A stretch of DNA of 64,000 bases from Sphingomonadales bacterium (GTDB lineage: Bacteria > Pseudomonadota > Alphaproteobacteria > Sphingomonadales > Sphingomonadaceae), in NCBI GenBank assembly GCA_027486275.1, contig JAIXPM010000265.1, positions 1 through 64,000 of the forward strand. Reading direction: 5' to 3'. Shown piece after piece: positions 41,244 through 50,400 of the stretch. Both the position numbers and the translations under genes were made by a program. The notes under the pieces were generated by a model. It was not told the DNA's origin. It searched no databases and was given only the letters and a program-made list of their open reading frames with translations. The stretch's first letter is position 1, and each line of letters begins with the position of its first letter.

Positions 41244-43889
41244 GTGAGCAAGCCTGATATCGATGCGGTTCGCGCGACAATCTCTGAATTCGACCAGATC
41301 GGGCGTTCCGCCTTCATGGAGCGGTACGGTTTCGCCGACCGAAACATCACCTATGAAGTCGAGATCGGCGGAAAGAGATATCCATCGAAGGCGATATTCG
41401 GAGCTGCCTTTGCCCATATGGCAGGTGAAACTGCGCGCAACAGCGAAAGCTGTGATGGCACTGAGGCGCGCGAGCATCTCGCCAAGTTGGGTTTGAAGAT
41501 CGTCGCTGGAGGCGGTGCTGCCTCAGCGATAGCGGATACAGACCCGAAACAGGCCGACAAAATCCGTTCCTTTGTGCGCGAAACCTACATCGAGCCGGCG
41601 CGCAAAGAAGGCCGAGCAACCATCGAGATTGTATCTGGCGATGTGCATAGCGCGATGGGGCTCAAGAACGCGGTGCCGGCAGTCTGCAGCGTCCTTGAGG
41701 GCAAAGCCCTGGCAGGCGAAGCAGGGGTTGAGCTCATTGATCGCACGAGCCCGATCGGCAGTGACAAACCAAGCACGACCATCCGCTATCAATTCCGCTT
41801 GTCCAACGCCGGTCGGCTGACCTTGGACCAGCAGGCGCTTTCGCGTTTGCGCGAGCGGTTTCTCGAAAAGCACTCGGACTTTGTTACGTTTGCCGAATGC
41901 CCGAGCTTTGAAGCGGGAGAAGGCAAGTACAAGCAAGTGCTGCTTACCCGAGCTGCCGAGTTGATGAGCCAAGGCGGCTTGGACGATAAAGAGATTGGTA
42001 CTGCGATGCTCAACCTCGCATCGGGTAAGGGCGGCGTCTTCAGCAATCTTATCGACTGGCGTGCTTCTGGGCTTGTCGACGAGGTGCGCGCCGCGCACCC
42101 GGGGGCCGTCGAAACGGCTATAGGCCGCATGGTAAGAGCCGATCATGGCGTCGAATCTGTCGACGCCTGCGTTGCCCAGTTCTGGCCTCTTTTCATTGAA
42201 GGGCGGTCCAGCAAGCCTTACGCCGAAAGCCGCATGGTGCCGACAATGGTGCGCGCTCTGGTCGAACCGGACGCCATGCTTGGTATCCGTTCAACGCCGA
42301 CGAACAACGCCCACAAGATGCTCCTCGGCAAGCCTGCCTTTGCTTGGCAGGCGCTATCAAGACCCGAGCTTGAGAGCGTGCTGGGGATGGCAAGCGAGCT
42401 GTTCCGCGTCATGCGAGATGAGTGGGGCTGGAAGCCTCGAAGCCTTTGGGACGTACAGGGATTTATCTGGGAAACCTGCCAGGCCCTGTTGGATGAAATG
42501 CCCGATTCCGGTCCGCAGAGTGTCTCCAATGACAACCGAGGGGAAGCCAGAATGCAACGCCCCACAAACCTGATTCTTTATGGTCCGCCAGGTACCGGCA
42601 AGACCTACACCACGGCGCGTGAAGCGGTCGCGCTCTGCGGCGAAGAGGTTCCGAACGACCGCGAGGAGCTCATGGCGGTTTATCGATCCCTGCAACAGAA
42701 AGGGCGGATCGGCTTTGTCACATTCCACCAAAACTTCAGCTACGAGGATTTCGTCGAGGGACTTCGACCGGTCACCAGCGATGGAGAAGGCGAAGCAGGA
42801 TCGGCGGGCTTCGCGCTGGAGGCGCAGGACGGCATCTTCAAACAGATGGCGGAGTTGGCGTCCAGCAACCGAGGGAAGGCAGTCGACGCGCAGCCGGCGG
42901 CGATCGATCGCAGTCGCAAGATTTTCAAAATGTCGCTCGGCCGCAGTTGGGCGTCCGAGGATGACGCCATCTTTGAAGATGCCATCCGCGATGGCTATGT
43001 GGTGCTGGGCTGGGGGGGTGACGTTGACTGGTCTGACCCGAGTTTCGACCAATGGGAGGCGTTGAAGGCGCGTTGGCGCCAGGATCATCCCACCGCAACC
43101 TCGAACGACCCCAATGTGTCGCAAATGTACGCTTTCCGCATCAACATGCAGGTCGGGTCACTGGTTGTGATTTCTGACGGCAACCGAAAATTTCGGGCGG
43201 TCGGTGAGATCACTGGGCCGTACCGTTTTGTCCCCGGCCCGAACGGTGAATACAATCACCGACGCTCGGTTCGTTGGCTCTGGCACGGCGAAAGCCTGCC
43301 GCGCGAGCAAATCTACAACAAGGTGTTCAGTCAGGTCTCCGCTTACCAACTCAACAGCCAGTTTGTGAACTGGGAGGGCTTGGAGCAAATCGTAAGCAGC
43401 GGCGGCGGGGTGGTGGCAACAAGCGGCGCGCCCGAGCCTTATGTTCTCATCATCGATGAGATCAACCGGGCCAATATCTCCAAGGTTTTCGGCGAGTTGA
43501 TAACGCTGCTCGAGGCGGACAAGCGCGTCGGTATGGAGAATGCTCTGACCGTGCGCCTGCCGTACTCCAAGACCGAATTCGGCGTGCCAGCGAACTTGCA
43601 TGTGCTCGGCACAATGAACACCGCAGACCGCTCGATCGCCCTGCTTGATACGGCGCTGCGGCGGCGGTTCACGTTCCGGGAAATGCCACCGCGGCCGGAT
43701 CTGCTCGGGACGCGGGATGGGGTGGATTTGTTCGAAGTCCTCACCACAATCAACCAGCGCATCGAATATTTGTTCGACCGGGAACACCGCATCGGCCACG
43801 CGATCTTCATGGACTGTGAGACCAAGGCCGATGTCGATGGGGTCATGCGAGACAAGGTCATACCGCTGCTGCAGGAGTATTTTTTCTAG
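41244..43889 (+). CDS. mcrB: McrB-type GTPase with inserted EVE-like domain, cut by an in-frame amber codon
   Basis: 881 residues to TAG at 43887-43889. The start GTG 41244 follows GGGGGG; an earlier in-frame codon at 41181 is weaker. The N-terminus (RSAFMERYGFADRNITYEVEI, KRYPSKAIFGAAF) resembles the ScoMcrA-like head domain. The AAA+ GTPase has GPPGTGKT (about 447-454), IIDEINRANISKVFGEL (about 735) and MNTADRSIALLDTALRRRF (about 790). Between Walker A and B lies an EVE-like modified-base-reading segment (about 557-710; DAIRDGYVVLGWGGDVDW, VGSLVVISDGNRKFRAVGEI). The frame continues after the stop for 68 residues to a TGA overlapping mcrC. The truncation removes part of the AAA+ C-terminal region, so activity is uncertain. 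Confidence 0.88.
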   Translation: MSKPDIDAVRATISEFDQIGRSAFMERYGFADRNITYEVEIGGKRYPSKAIFGAAFAHMAGETARNSESCDGTEAREHLAKLGLKIVAGGGAASAIADTDPKQADKIRSFVRETYIEPARKEGRATIEIVSGDVHSAMGLKNAVPAVCSVLEGKALAGEAGVELIDRTSPIGSDKPSTTIRYQFRLSNAGRLTLDQQALSRLRERFLEKHSDFVTFAECPSFEAGEGKYKQVLLTRAAELMSQGGLDDKEIGTAMLNLASGKGGVFSNLIDWRASGLVDEVRAAHPGAVETAIGRMVRADHGVESVDACVAQFWPLFIEGRSSKPYAESRMVPTMVRALVEPDAMLGIRSTPTNNAHKMLLGKPAFAWQALSRPELESVLGMASELFRVMRDEWGWKPRSLWDVQGFIWETCQALLDEMPDSGPQSVSNDNRGEARMQRPTNLILYGPPGTGKTYTTAREAVALCGEEVPNDREELMAVYRSLQQKGRIGFVTFHQNFSYEDFVEGLRPVTSDGEGEAGSAGFALEAQDGIFKQMAELASSNRGKAVDAQPAAIDRSRKIFKMSLGRSWASEDDAIFEDAIRDGYVVLGWGGDVDWSDPSFDQWEALKARWRQDHPTATSNDPNVSQMYAFRINMQVGSLVVISDGNRKFRAVGEITGPYRFVPGPNGEYNHRRSVRWLWHGESLPREQIYNKVFSQVSAYQLNSQFVNWEGLEQIVSSGGGVVATSGAPEPYVLIIDEINRANISKVFGELITLLEADKRVGMENALTVRLPYSKTEFGVPANLHVLGTMNTADRSIALLDTALRRRFTFREMPPRPDLLGTRDGVDLFEVLTTINQRIEYLFDREHRIGHAIFMDCETKADVDGVMRDKVIPLLQEYFF

Positions 43890-44096
43890 GACTGGGGCCG
43901 TATCCGCTCTGTCCTCGGGGGCGGTTTCATCAAGGAAAGCGAAATTGCGCCGCCGCCCGGGTTTGATGGCTTGCCGCGGAAAACCTGGTCGGTGCGACCG
44001 TCGTTTTCCAGCGCAGCCTATCAGCAACTCCTGTCCGGCATTTCAGCCGAAGCCGAAGTCGACGAGGATAGCGAGGCCGAAGGCGGGGACGCGTGA
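43890..44096 (+). pseudogene. Severed C-terminal 68 codons of mcrB
   Basis: Directly after the amber codon, in the same frame, 68 sense codons begin DWGRIRSVLGGGFIKESEI and end in TGA at 44094-44096. Family members have an acidic residue between EYFF and DWGRIR, so the amber codon probably arose from GAG by one change. The end overlaps the mcrC GTG start (GTGA), which shows it is the ancestral stop. Suppression or readthrough would restore full length. Confidence 0.85.
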
Positions 44097-45427
44097 CGCA
44101 CCTTTCCGTCCGCGAATGGGGCAAGATTCCAATATCGGCAAAGCCATCTGCCGGCGCCTTTACTGTGCTCCAGGCTGAAGCACTCGTAACTGCGGCACAG
44201 GCCCATCCGATTGGCGGCGAGGATGGGAGCGGGATCCTATCTGACCATAGGCACTATCTGAAGGCTCGGCAGGCCGTTGGCGTGATCGCCGCGCCGGGGT
44301 GTAGTCTGGAAATCCTGCCGAAGGTCGATCCAGACGCGCCTGAGGAGGCTGCGCCCACCGTCAGAGCGCGCCTTATCGGCCTGCTCGACATTGCCCTTGG
44401 GCTGGATATTGGCGCGGGCGCGTCAACCAACATGGCTCGCGGGGCAGAAAGCCTGCTCGATATTCTTATCCGGCTGTTTGCTGAGCGGCTCCTGGCGGAA
44501 ACACGCCGGGGCCTTCCTCGGCTTTATGTGGCGCACGAGGATGACTTGCCAGCGTTGCGCGGCCGACTCGACGTGACGCGCCAGTTCACGATCAACGCCG
44601 TTCGACCGGATCGGCTTGCCTGTCGCTATGATGTTTTGTCCCACGACATACCCCTTATGCAGGTCATGGCGGTGTCGGTCCTGACATTGAGGAAGCACGC
44701 TCGTGCACCCGACACTCAGCGTTTGCTTGATAAACTTCGGTTCGTCTTGGCGGATGTCTCGTTGGTTCCTGTCTCCGCGCTGCCCTGGGACAAGGTGCGG
44801 ATCGACCGCACTAACCGGCGTTGGGGAAACCTGTTTGCGTTGTCCAAGCTGCTGCTCAAACGGGATTGGCAAACCACCCGGCACGAAGCCCTATCGCGCG
44901 ACGGCCTGACGTTGCTCTTCCCGATGAACGAACTCTTCGAAAGCGCCGTCGCGGCGTTGCTGCGCCGGGCGCTCGCAGGCCGTGGGGTTGAGGTCGTCGA
45001 ACAAGGCGGCCTGAAATACTGCCTTGGTGACTGGGCGCTGGATCAAGACTGTAAGGGGAGCACCTTCCAGACCCGCCCTGACATCATCTTGAAGCAGCGC
45101 GGCAAGGTACTTGCGGTGATCGACACCAAGTGGAAGGGCCTGTCTGGCGACCCGCTCAATCGGAAAAAGGGCGTTTCCCAAGCCGATGTCTACCAGCTGA
45201 TGGCCTATGCACGTCTATATCACTGCCAAAATCTAATGCTGCTTTATCCGTGTTCGCCAGGTGAACGTAGCGGGGAAATTAAGCGCTTCGGGATCGAGGG
45301 TGGTAAGGAAATGCTCTCCATAAGCCGCATCGACGTAGCAATGGCGCCCCGCACCATCGAGTCGGCTTTGGCCGCCATTGTTGGGTCTTTACTTCTTGCT
45401 CCCAGTCACTTTGCCAAAACGGCATAA
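44093..45427 (+). CDS. mcrC: McrC-type PD-(D/E)xK nuclease subunit
   Basis: 444 residues, GTG start overlapping the old mcrB stop. The N-terminal part is the McrB-binding domain (HLSVREWGKIPIS). The nuclease motif near residues 324-350 reads QTRPDIILKQRGKVLAVIDTKWKGL: Asp in RPDIIL and DTKW, the D...(D/E)xK set of McrC. QADVYQLMAYARLYHCQNLMLLYP follows. It cuts DNA with modified cytosine when driven by the McrB GTPase. It is complete and uninterrupted, unlike mcrB. Its end lies seven bases from the convergent HNH gene. Confidence 0.92.
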   Translation: MTHLSVREWGKIPISAKPSAGAFTVLQAEALVTAAQAHPIGGEDGSGILSDHRHYLKARQAVGVIAAPGCSLEILPKVDPDAPEEAAPTVRARLIGLLDIALGLDIGAGASTNMARGAESLLDILIRLFAERLLAETRRGLPRLYVAHEDDLPALRGRLDVTRQFTINAVRPDRLACRYDVLSHDIPLMQVMAVSVLTLRKHARAPDTQRLLDKLRFVLADVSLVPVSALPWDKVRIDRTNRRWGNLFALSKLLLKRDWQTTRHEALSRDGLTLLFPMNELFESAVAALLRRALAGRGVEVVEQGGLKYCLGDWALDQDCKGSTFQTRPDIILKQRGKVLAVIDTKWKGLSGDPLNRKKGVSQADVYQLMAYARLYHCQNLMLLYPCSPGERSGEIKRFGIEGGKEMLSISRIDVAMAPRTIESALAAIVGSLLLAPSHFAKTA

Positions 45428-45434
45428 GGCTCTG

Positions 45435-46220
45435 TCAAACGGCGGACCCTTGCATCAAAGTTTTTGCACGGTGCGAGTACAGCCGCGCTCTGTGGCCTTC
45501 GCTCAGCCCATTTAGTCTTGGACCCGACGACATTGCCAAGACTGACGCCGCAACCGGACTCAACCTTGGCGATGCAATCACCGCCCCGTCGTCCTCGAAG
45601 CTCACCAAGTATGCATCGAAGGCCGCATCCCAGAGCGAAGATAGAAGCAGGCCGTTGGCGACATCGAGGCGCTCGGCGTCGCTGGTGCACTCGGCCCAGG
45701 GGATTATGTGGGACGCCCGGAGTAGGGCCGGATCGGTGATCCCAGTCAGCGGACAAGCGCAGTTCCAGTAAAGCATTAAAGCGTCGCGAAACTTGTCCTG
45801 GCCGATGCGCTGGATGACCAAGCGCTCGGCCTCGGTTGTGCGCGGCAACTCGGCGGTCGCCGCTTTAAATGCTGCCAGTGGCGTAGGCGGCAAGCTGCCA
45901 GCAAGTTTCCAGGCACGGTCGACGGCATGTGTGAGCGCTTCGTCGTCTAGTAGCAGGATGGACGCGACTCCTGGACCGGGTGGTCCGTGGGATGGATAGT
46001 TGGCGGCCAGATCGGCAGCCACACCGGCGTGTGTGACAGATAGAGCAAAGGGTCCGTGCGGGGGTAAGCCTGCAATCCAGATCTCGCCAGGAACGGTCGA
46101 TGACGCGAACCCGAGCCACTCTCTCTGGACTGGAAGCTCGATGCTGAAACCGCGATCCCATGCTGCCTTCTGTGCGAGCGTGCGCACGATTGGTCCTGGG
46201 GGTGACTCGAAGATTGTCAC
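45435..46220 (-). CDS. HNH endonuclease (HNH_2-like), last gene of the DISARM-like operon
   Basis: 261 residues from a GTG. The N-terminal 130 residues are unassigned (beta-rich, GEIWIAGLPPHGPFALSVTHAG). The C-terminus has CACPLTGITDPALLRASHIIPWAECTSDAERLDVANGLLLSSLWDAAFD (about 170-217), with the Cys, the paired H in ASHIIPW and the N-G of NGLLLS characteristic of HNH_2 nucleases. It lies 37 bp after the 62-aa ORF on the same strand as the helicase-methylase operon and could be its nuclease. It is convergent with mcrC. Confidence 0.8.
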   Translation of the reverse strand: MTIFESPPGPIVRTLAQKAAWDRGFSIELPVQREWLGFASSTVPGEIWIAGLPPHGPFALSVTHAGVAADLAANYPSHGPPGPGVASILLLDDEALTHAVDRAWKLAGSLPPTPLAAFKAATAELPRTTEAERLVIQRIGQDKFRDALMLYWNCACPLTGITDPALLRASHIIPWAECTSDAERLDVANGLLLSSLWDAAFDAYLVSFEDDGAVIASPRLSPVAASVLAMSSGPRLNGLSEGHRARLYSHRAKTLMQGSAV

Positions 46221-46257
46221 CTTGTGACAGTGAGATCGCTATTGTCTCTAACTGAGA

Positions 46258-46446
46258 TCAAGCCGCGACAAAAACGGGAGCTACGAGCTCAACCTCTTGT
46301 TTGGAGAGCTCGCGTAGTTCCGAGATCGCGGCTTCGTCGCGCGAGCCAGCGAGCCGAGCATCAACGATGCGTTGGACAACCTCGCGAGACCGTTTACGGA
46401 GTTCACTCTGCTGTGCAAGCAGTGCGTCTTCTTGATCCCGAGACAT
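46258..46446 (-). CDS. Small coiled-coil protein, 62 aa
   Basis: Starts at an ATG with GGAG eight bases upstream. The whole chain is a charged helix (SRDQEDALLAQQSELRKRSREVVQRI, RDEAAISELRELSKQEVELV) with heptad spacing of Leu and Val, so a coiled coil is likely. No family is recognised. It sits between the membrane/GAF gene (46 bp upstream) and the HNH gene (37 bp downstream), all on the minus strand, and is probably in their transcript. It could be a small adaptor. A longer in-frame opening overlaps the upstream gene and is rejected. Confidence 0.45.
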   Translation of the reverse strand: MSRDQEDALLAQQSELRKRSREVVQRIVDARLAGSRDEAAISELRELSKQEVELVAPVFVAA

Positions 46447-46492
46447 CCGCTCTCCATCCCCCGATATCAACCCGTGCCTATCCTCTAGCACA

Positions 46493-47488
46493 TTAGATTC
46501 CTCTTGCGGCAAAATTTTGGCGGTGCGCGACTTGCGATGCGATGAGTTGCGCGAGCATTCGAACAGCCATAACGCCTTGTTCCCCTGGATCTCTTGCACG
46601 CCGCGTCCATCGTCCGGCGCGATCACTCGTTGCGGTTACCGTTCCCCACATCGCATCATCGTTGCCGACCCTGATCGGGATAACGGCCACAGAGACGTAA
46701 CGTTGCCGATCAGTGTCGCGAACTTTCGAACGCGGAATAGGATATTGCGCCGCAATCTCGGGGATCGTTGCATCAGATTCAATGACATCCTCATCGCGCT
46801 GCCAAGCCACGCCCGTAAAGCCTTCGCGCCTTCCCCATTCACGGCCATCAACCTTCTGCGCTGATCGGTCTGCCCATGCTGCCGCGATACGCTTCATGAC
46901 GTCCGGCTCGCCGGCGCCCGTTGAAGATACGGCCCGGAAAATCGAAAAGGCCCATTTCTCACCTGGCTGAAAGCCGATAGCGCCTTCCAGTTCGTTGGTG
47001 CCGGCATCCAGCATCGTGTCGATCACAAGGACAATGTCTGTGCCTTGCGGCATCCGTTCCGCCGCTTCCAGCATCAGCTCAATCGCCTTGAGGAGAAAAA
47101 GGCGCTGCTTGTCGAATTGCTCCATTTGACGAGCAGCCGAAGACAGCGCGTCGCGCTCCGTCAGGAAGCGTCGCGCGTCGGCAGTCAGCCGCCGCGCGTC
47201 CAGCAGCAGCTGTGGAACGTCATCTTCCGCAAACAGTAGCAGCACGCCGCCCAGAAACGCTGAAATGCCGCCGGCGAAGACCAGCAAACCTTTTAAGGTC
47301 ACGACCCCATTGCCGCTGGTCGGCCACAGCGAACCATCCATAGCGCCACCGATCGTACTGGCAGTCGCTCCGCCAAGAATGAGAACCGCCTTGATCCACT
47401 GTTGCCAATGGCGGCTGCTACGCAGGGATGTGACCGCGCGATTCCACACAGCATCCTCCGCTGCGACGAGGTCGCGATCCTCGCTCAT
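46493..47488 (-). CDS. Two-helix membrane protein with C-terminal GAF-like domain
   Basis: 331 residues from an ATG overlapping the methylase stop (ATGA); a longer in-frame opening would run into the methylase. Hydrophobic helices lie at about 26-46 (WIKAVLILGGATASTIGGAM) and 57-79 (VTLKGLLVFAGGISAFLGGVLLLF). A coiled coil follows (ARRLTADARRFLTERDALSSAARQME). The C-terminal 175 residues resemble a GAF domain (FSIFRAVSSTGAGEPDVMKRIAAAW, RREGFTGVAWQRDEDVI, RQRYVSVAVIPIR, MLAQLIASQVAH). It may anchor or signal-gate the operon's enzymes at the membrane. It is not part of standard DISARM. Confidence 0.65.
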   Translation of the reverse strand: MSEDRDLVAAEDAVWNRAVTSLRSSRHWQQWIKAVLILGGATASTIGGAMDGSLWPTSGNGVVTLKGLLVFAGGISAFLGGVLLLFAEDDVPQLLLDARRLTADARRFLTERDALSSAARQMEQFDKQRLFLLKAIELMLEAAERMPQGTDIVLVIDTMLDAGTNELEGAIGFQPGEKWAFSIFRAVSSTGAGEPDVMKRIAAAWADRSAQKVDGREWGRREGFTGVAWQRDEDVIESDATIPEIAAQYPIPRSKVRDTDRQRYVSVAVIPIRVGNDDAMWGTVTATSDRAGRWTRRARDPGEQGVMAVRMLAQLIASQVAHRQNFAARGI

Positions 47489-50400
47489 GGCTTTGTCTCC
47501 TGCGCATCCCAGGCGGCGAGGGTCAGGCGGGCGGTGCGGTAGTCGCCGTGTTTGGCGATGTCGTTCTTTTTGAGGACGCGGAAGGTTTCGCTGGGGTAGT
47601 CGGCGCCCATCACGTCGGCGGGGTCGAGGATGTAGCGGAGCTGGTCGCGGGTCAGGCCATAGGCGCGGGCGTACCAGGCATCGAGCTCGGCGCGGAGCTG
47701 GGCGCGGCGGGCGTCGTCCCAACCGAAGGGCGGGCCAGTGAAGCCGAGATCGCGCGCGAACGGGGCCATGGTATGGCTGGTGTAGGTGAGTTCTAGGACG
47801 CGGGGGACGATAAAAGCGACGTCGGCGGCGGTGTAGACGGAGGGAGGCAGAACGGGGAACTGCTTGAGATAGCCGTAGGTTAAGTGAGTACCGCCCACCT
47901 TCTGTCTGGCAACAAAGTCCAGTGACAAACTATTGAAATTCGCCAGCAGCGCGGCCCACAGCTCTGGTGCTTTGTCGATGAACATCAAGGGCAATACATG
48001 ACCCGGCCCTACTCGCGGAAACGCTGCAGCGATAACCGTTCGCTCGTTGGTGGCGTTGGTGATGTCGCGCCAGCCCATCAGCCATTCGCGTTTCCAGCCT
48101 TTTGCGGCGAGGCGGCCGGTAACCTCGGCGGTGGGGACCCAATATCGCGGCGTCGCTTCGAAATCGGGGTCGGCCTTTTCCCTGAGGGATGCGTCGCGAC
48201 TACCTTCGTCGTTACCGCCGCCGGCACCGGGGGCATAGGTGGCCCATCGGTGATCGAACTGGTGGATCATCTTGGCCTCATAAAGAGGAACGTAGCTGGC
48301 ATCGGGCGCGGCGGCGCCGGTCGGCAGTAGGTCATCGAGTGCCAATGTGGTGGTGTCGCGACCGCCAGCGAGCGCCAGCGCTCCGTGACGCGGGGCAAGG
48401 CGTTCGGACAAGCGCCAATTGCTGCCGTCTCGATCGTATCCGGCGGCGGAGAGTTGCGCCGCCGTACGAAACAGACCGGAATCGCTGGTCATGTTGAACA
48501 GGCCCTGACGAAACTCCACCCCCCACTGGTTGCCCACGGAGCCTTTGCCTTCGTCTATCAGGACTGGCACGCGATCGTAGATTTGCGCGGTAAGTTCGGC
48601 ATCCGCGCGGGCGCGGAAGACCGGCGCGGTCTTAGTGTTGGGATTGATGGCGGCGATCTGAGCTGGACTAAGGGTGAAGCGGCGTTGGGGTTCTAGAAGT
48701 GCTGCAGCTTGTCGAGCGTAGAAGACAAAATCTGTGGGTAGGGTGCTACCCGCTGATCGCAGCGATAACATGCAGAATTTCATCGCGTGATGGATTCCAG
48801 GGAATACCATCTCCTCGTTTTCGAATGAGAAAAGTGCGGTGATGCGGTTTCCTGCGACAAGGTGGGCGAAGAATGGCGCAGTGGTCGAGTCGGTGGCGAT
48901 GCCCGTTGGGACAATGACCCCTGCGCGGCCACGCTGGCCGGCGAGTCGGCTGAAGCTTTCGGCGAATAAGCCATAGGTATTGACCTTGCCGCGTGCGGTC
49001 AGGTCAAAGCGACCGGATTCTCTCGCGAACACGTTGCTCGCGTCGAAGATGCGCTTTGCCATTTGATATTGCGCGAATACCAATGGAATTTCCGTTTCCA
49101 GTTCAGCAATCGCCCTCTTGCGGGCTGCGCCGGGCAATTCCGCAATTTCTGGCAGACGTTGGGCGAAATACTCCTCTTCTCCGAGTTGCATGACCTCCCA
49201 CGGCGGATTGCCGATCACCAGATCGAAACCAGGACTCTCGCCGGCGAGGATCGCGGGGAACTCAAGTGGCCAGTGGAAAATGCGCGCGGCATAGGTGATC
49301 GCATCAATGGCACCGGCGATCGGTCCTTGCGGCGGCCGGCCGCCGAGCGCCTCCCAAACGTGCCGCGTGGTGGGCACCAGAGACTTTTCGACCGATGTCG
49401 CCATCGCCGGCTTGGGCGCCAGAAACGCCGCGACCCAGGCATCGGCGGCGCGTCGCAGGCTCCAACCTTCGGGAGAATTAAACAGCGCGGCGTGCGCCTT
49501 GCGCTTGGCCTCGACCTCGGCGAGCGTATCGGTCGGCAGCGCGGCGACCTTTGCCGCCTCGCGCGCCAGACGCGCCGGGCGGATGGCGGCGGACAGCAGT
49601 GGCCGGTCACGTTCGGCGCGGTTGAGCACCAGCAGGCCGCGCGCAGTTGCCTTGTCGTCGCCCGTGAGCGGCGCATAGGCGGCATCGGGGATGCCCTTTT
49701 CGAGAACGCCGAGATCATCGAGGCCGAGCAGGGCATCGCCGCAGCGGATGTTGGTATCGAGGAGGCCAAGCGGCTTGCCGGGCTCGACGCTTTCGATCCA
49801 CAGCGCGACCTTGGTCAGTTCGACAGCCATCGGGTTGCGATCGACGCCGTGGATGCAGGCACCCATGACATCGCGCAGGGCGTGGCGGTAATCATCCGGC
49901 GAAGGCGCGCCGCCGGTGCGGGCTGCGGCGACACGCGCCGCAATGCGCCGGGCGGTTGCGAGCAGGAAGTGACCGGAGCCGCAGGCGGGATCCACGATGC
50001 GCAGCGCAAGCAGCGCCGCGACAGGGTCTTCGGCGCCGGCCTCTGTGGCGTCGAGCAATGGCGTGAGCGCGGAATCGAGCAGCGCCTGAACCAAGCTGTC
50101 GGGGGTGTAGTAGCTGCCGGAGACCTTGCGGGCGTTACCCTTGGTTTCGGCGGCTTCGGTGGCGAAGGTGAAGATGGCACCGCCGCGTTCGAGCCGGGGG
50201 ACGAGTTCAAGCAGCCCTTCATAGACCGAGCCGAGTTCTTCGGATTCCATGTCGCGCCAGTTGACCGGCACGGGGCCGGAGGATTCGCGCAGCCAGGCGA
50301 GGCGGTATATCGCTTCGAGCAGCTTGGCGTTCGATAGCTTGGCGTTGTCGAGGCCGGTCAGGCTGTCACGATCGAACAGACCGCCTAGCGCCGGCAGGGC

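Noticed and set aside
47489..47722. N-terminal extension of the membrane/GAF gene
   Set aside because: It lies wholly within the methylase gene and encodes a basic, proline/arginine-rich string; the overlapping ATG at 47488 fits the operon.
49063..50337. 424-codon plus-strand frame over the methylase gene
   Set aside because: Antisense to motifs I and IV of the methylase; composition is typical of a GC-driven shadow frame.
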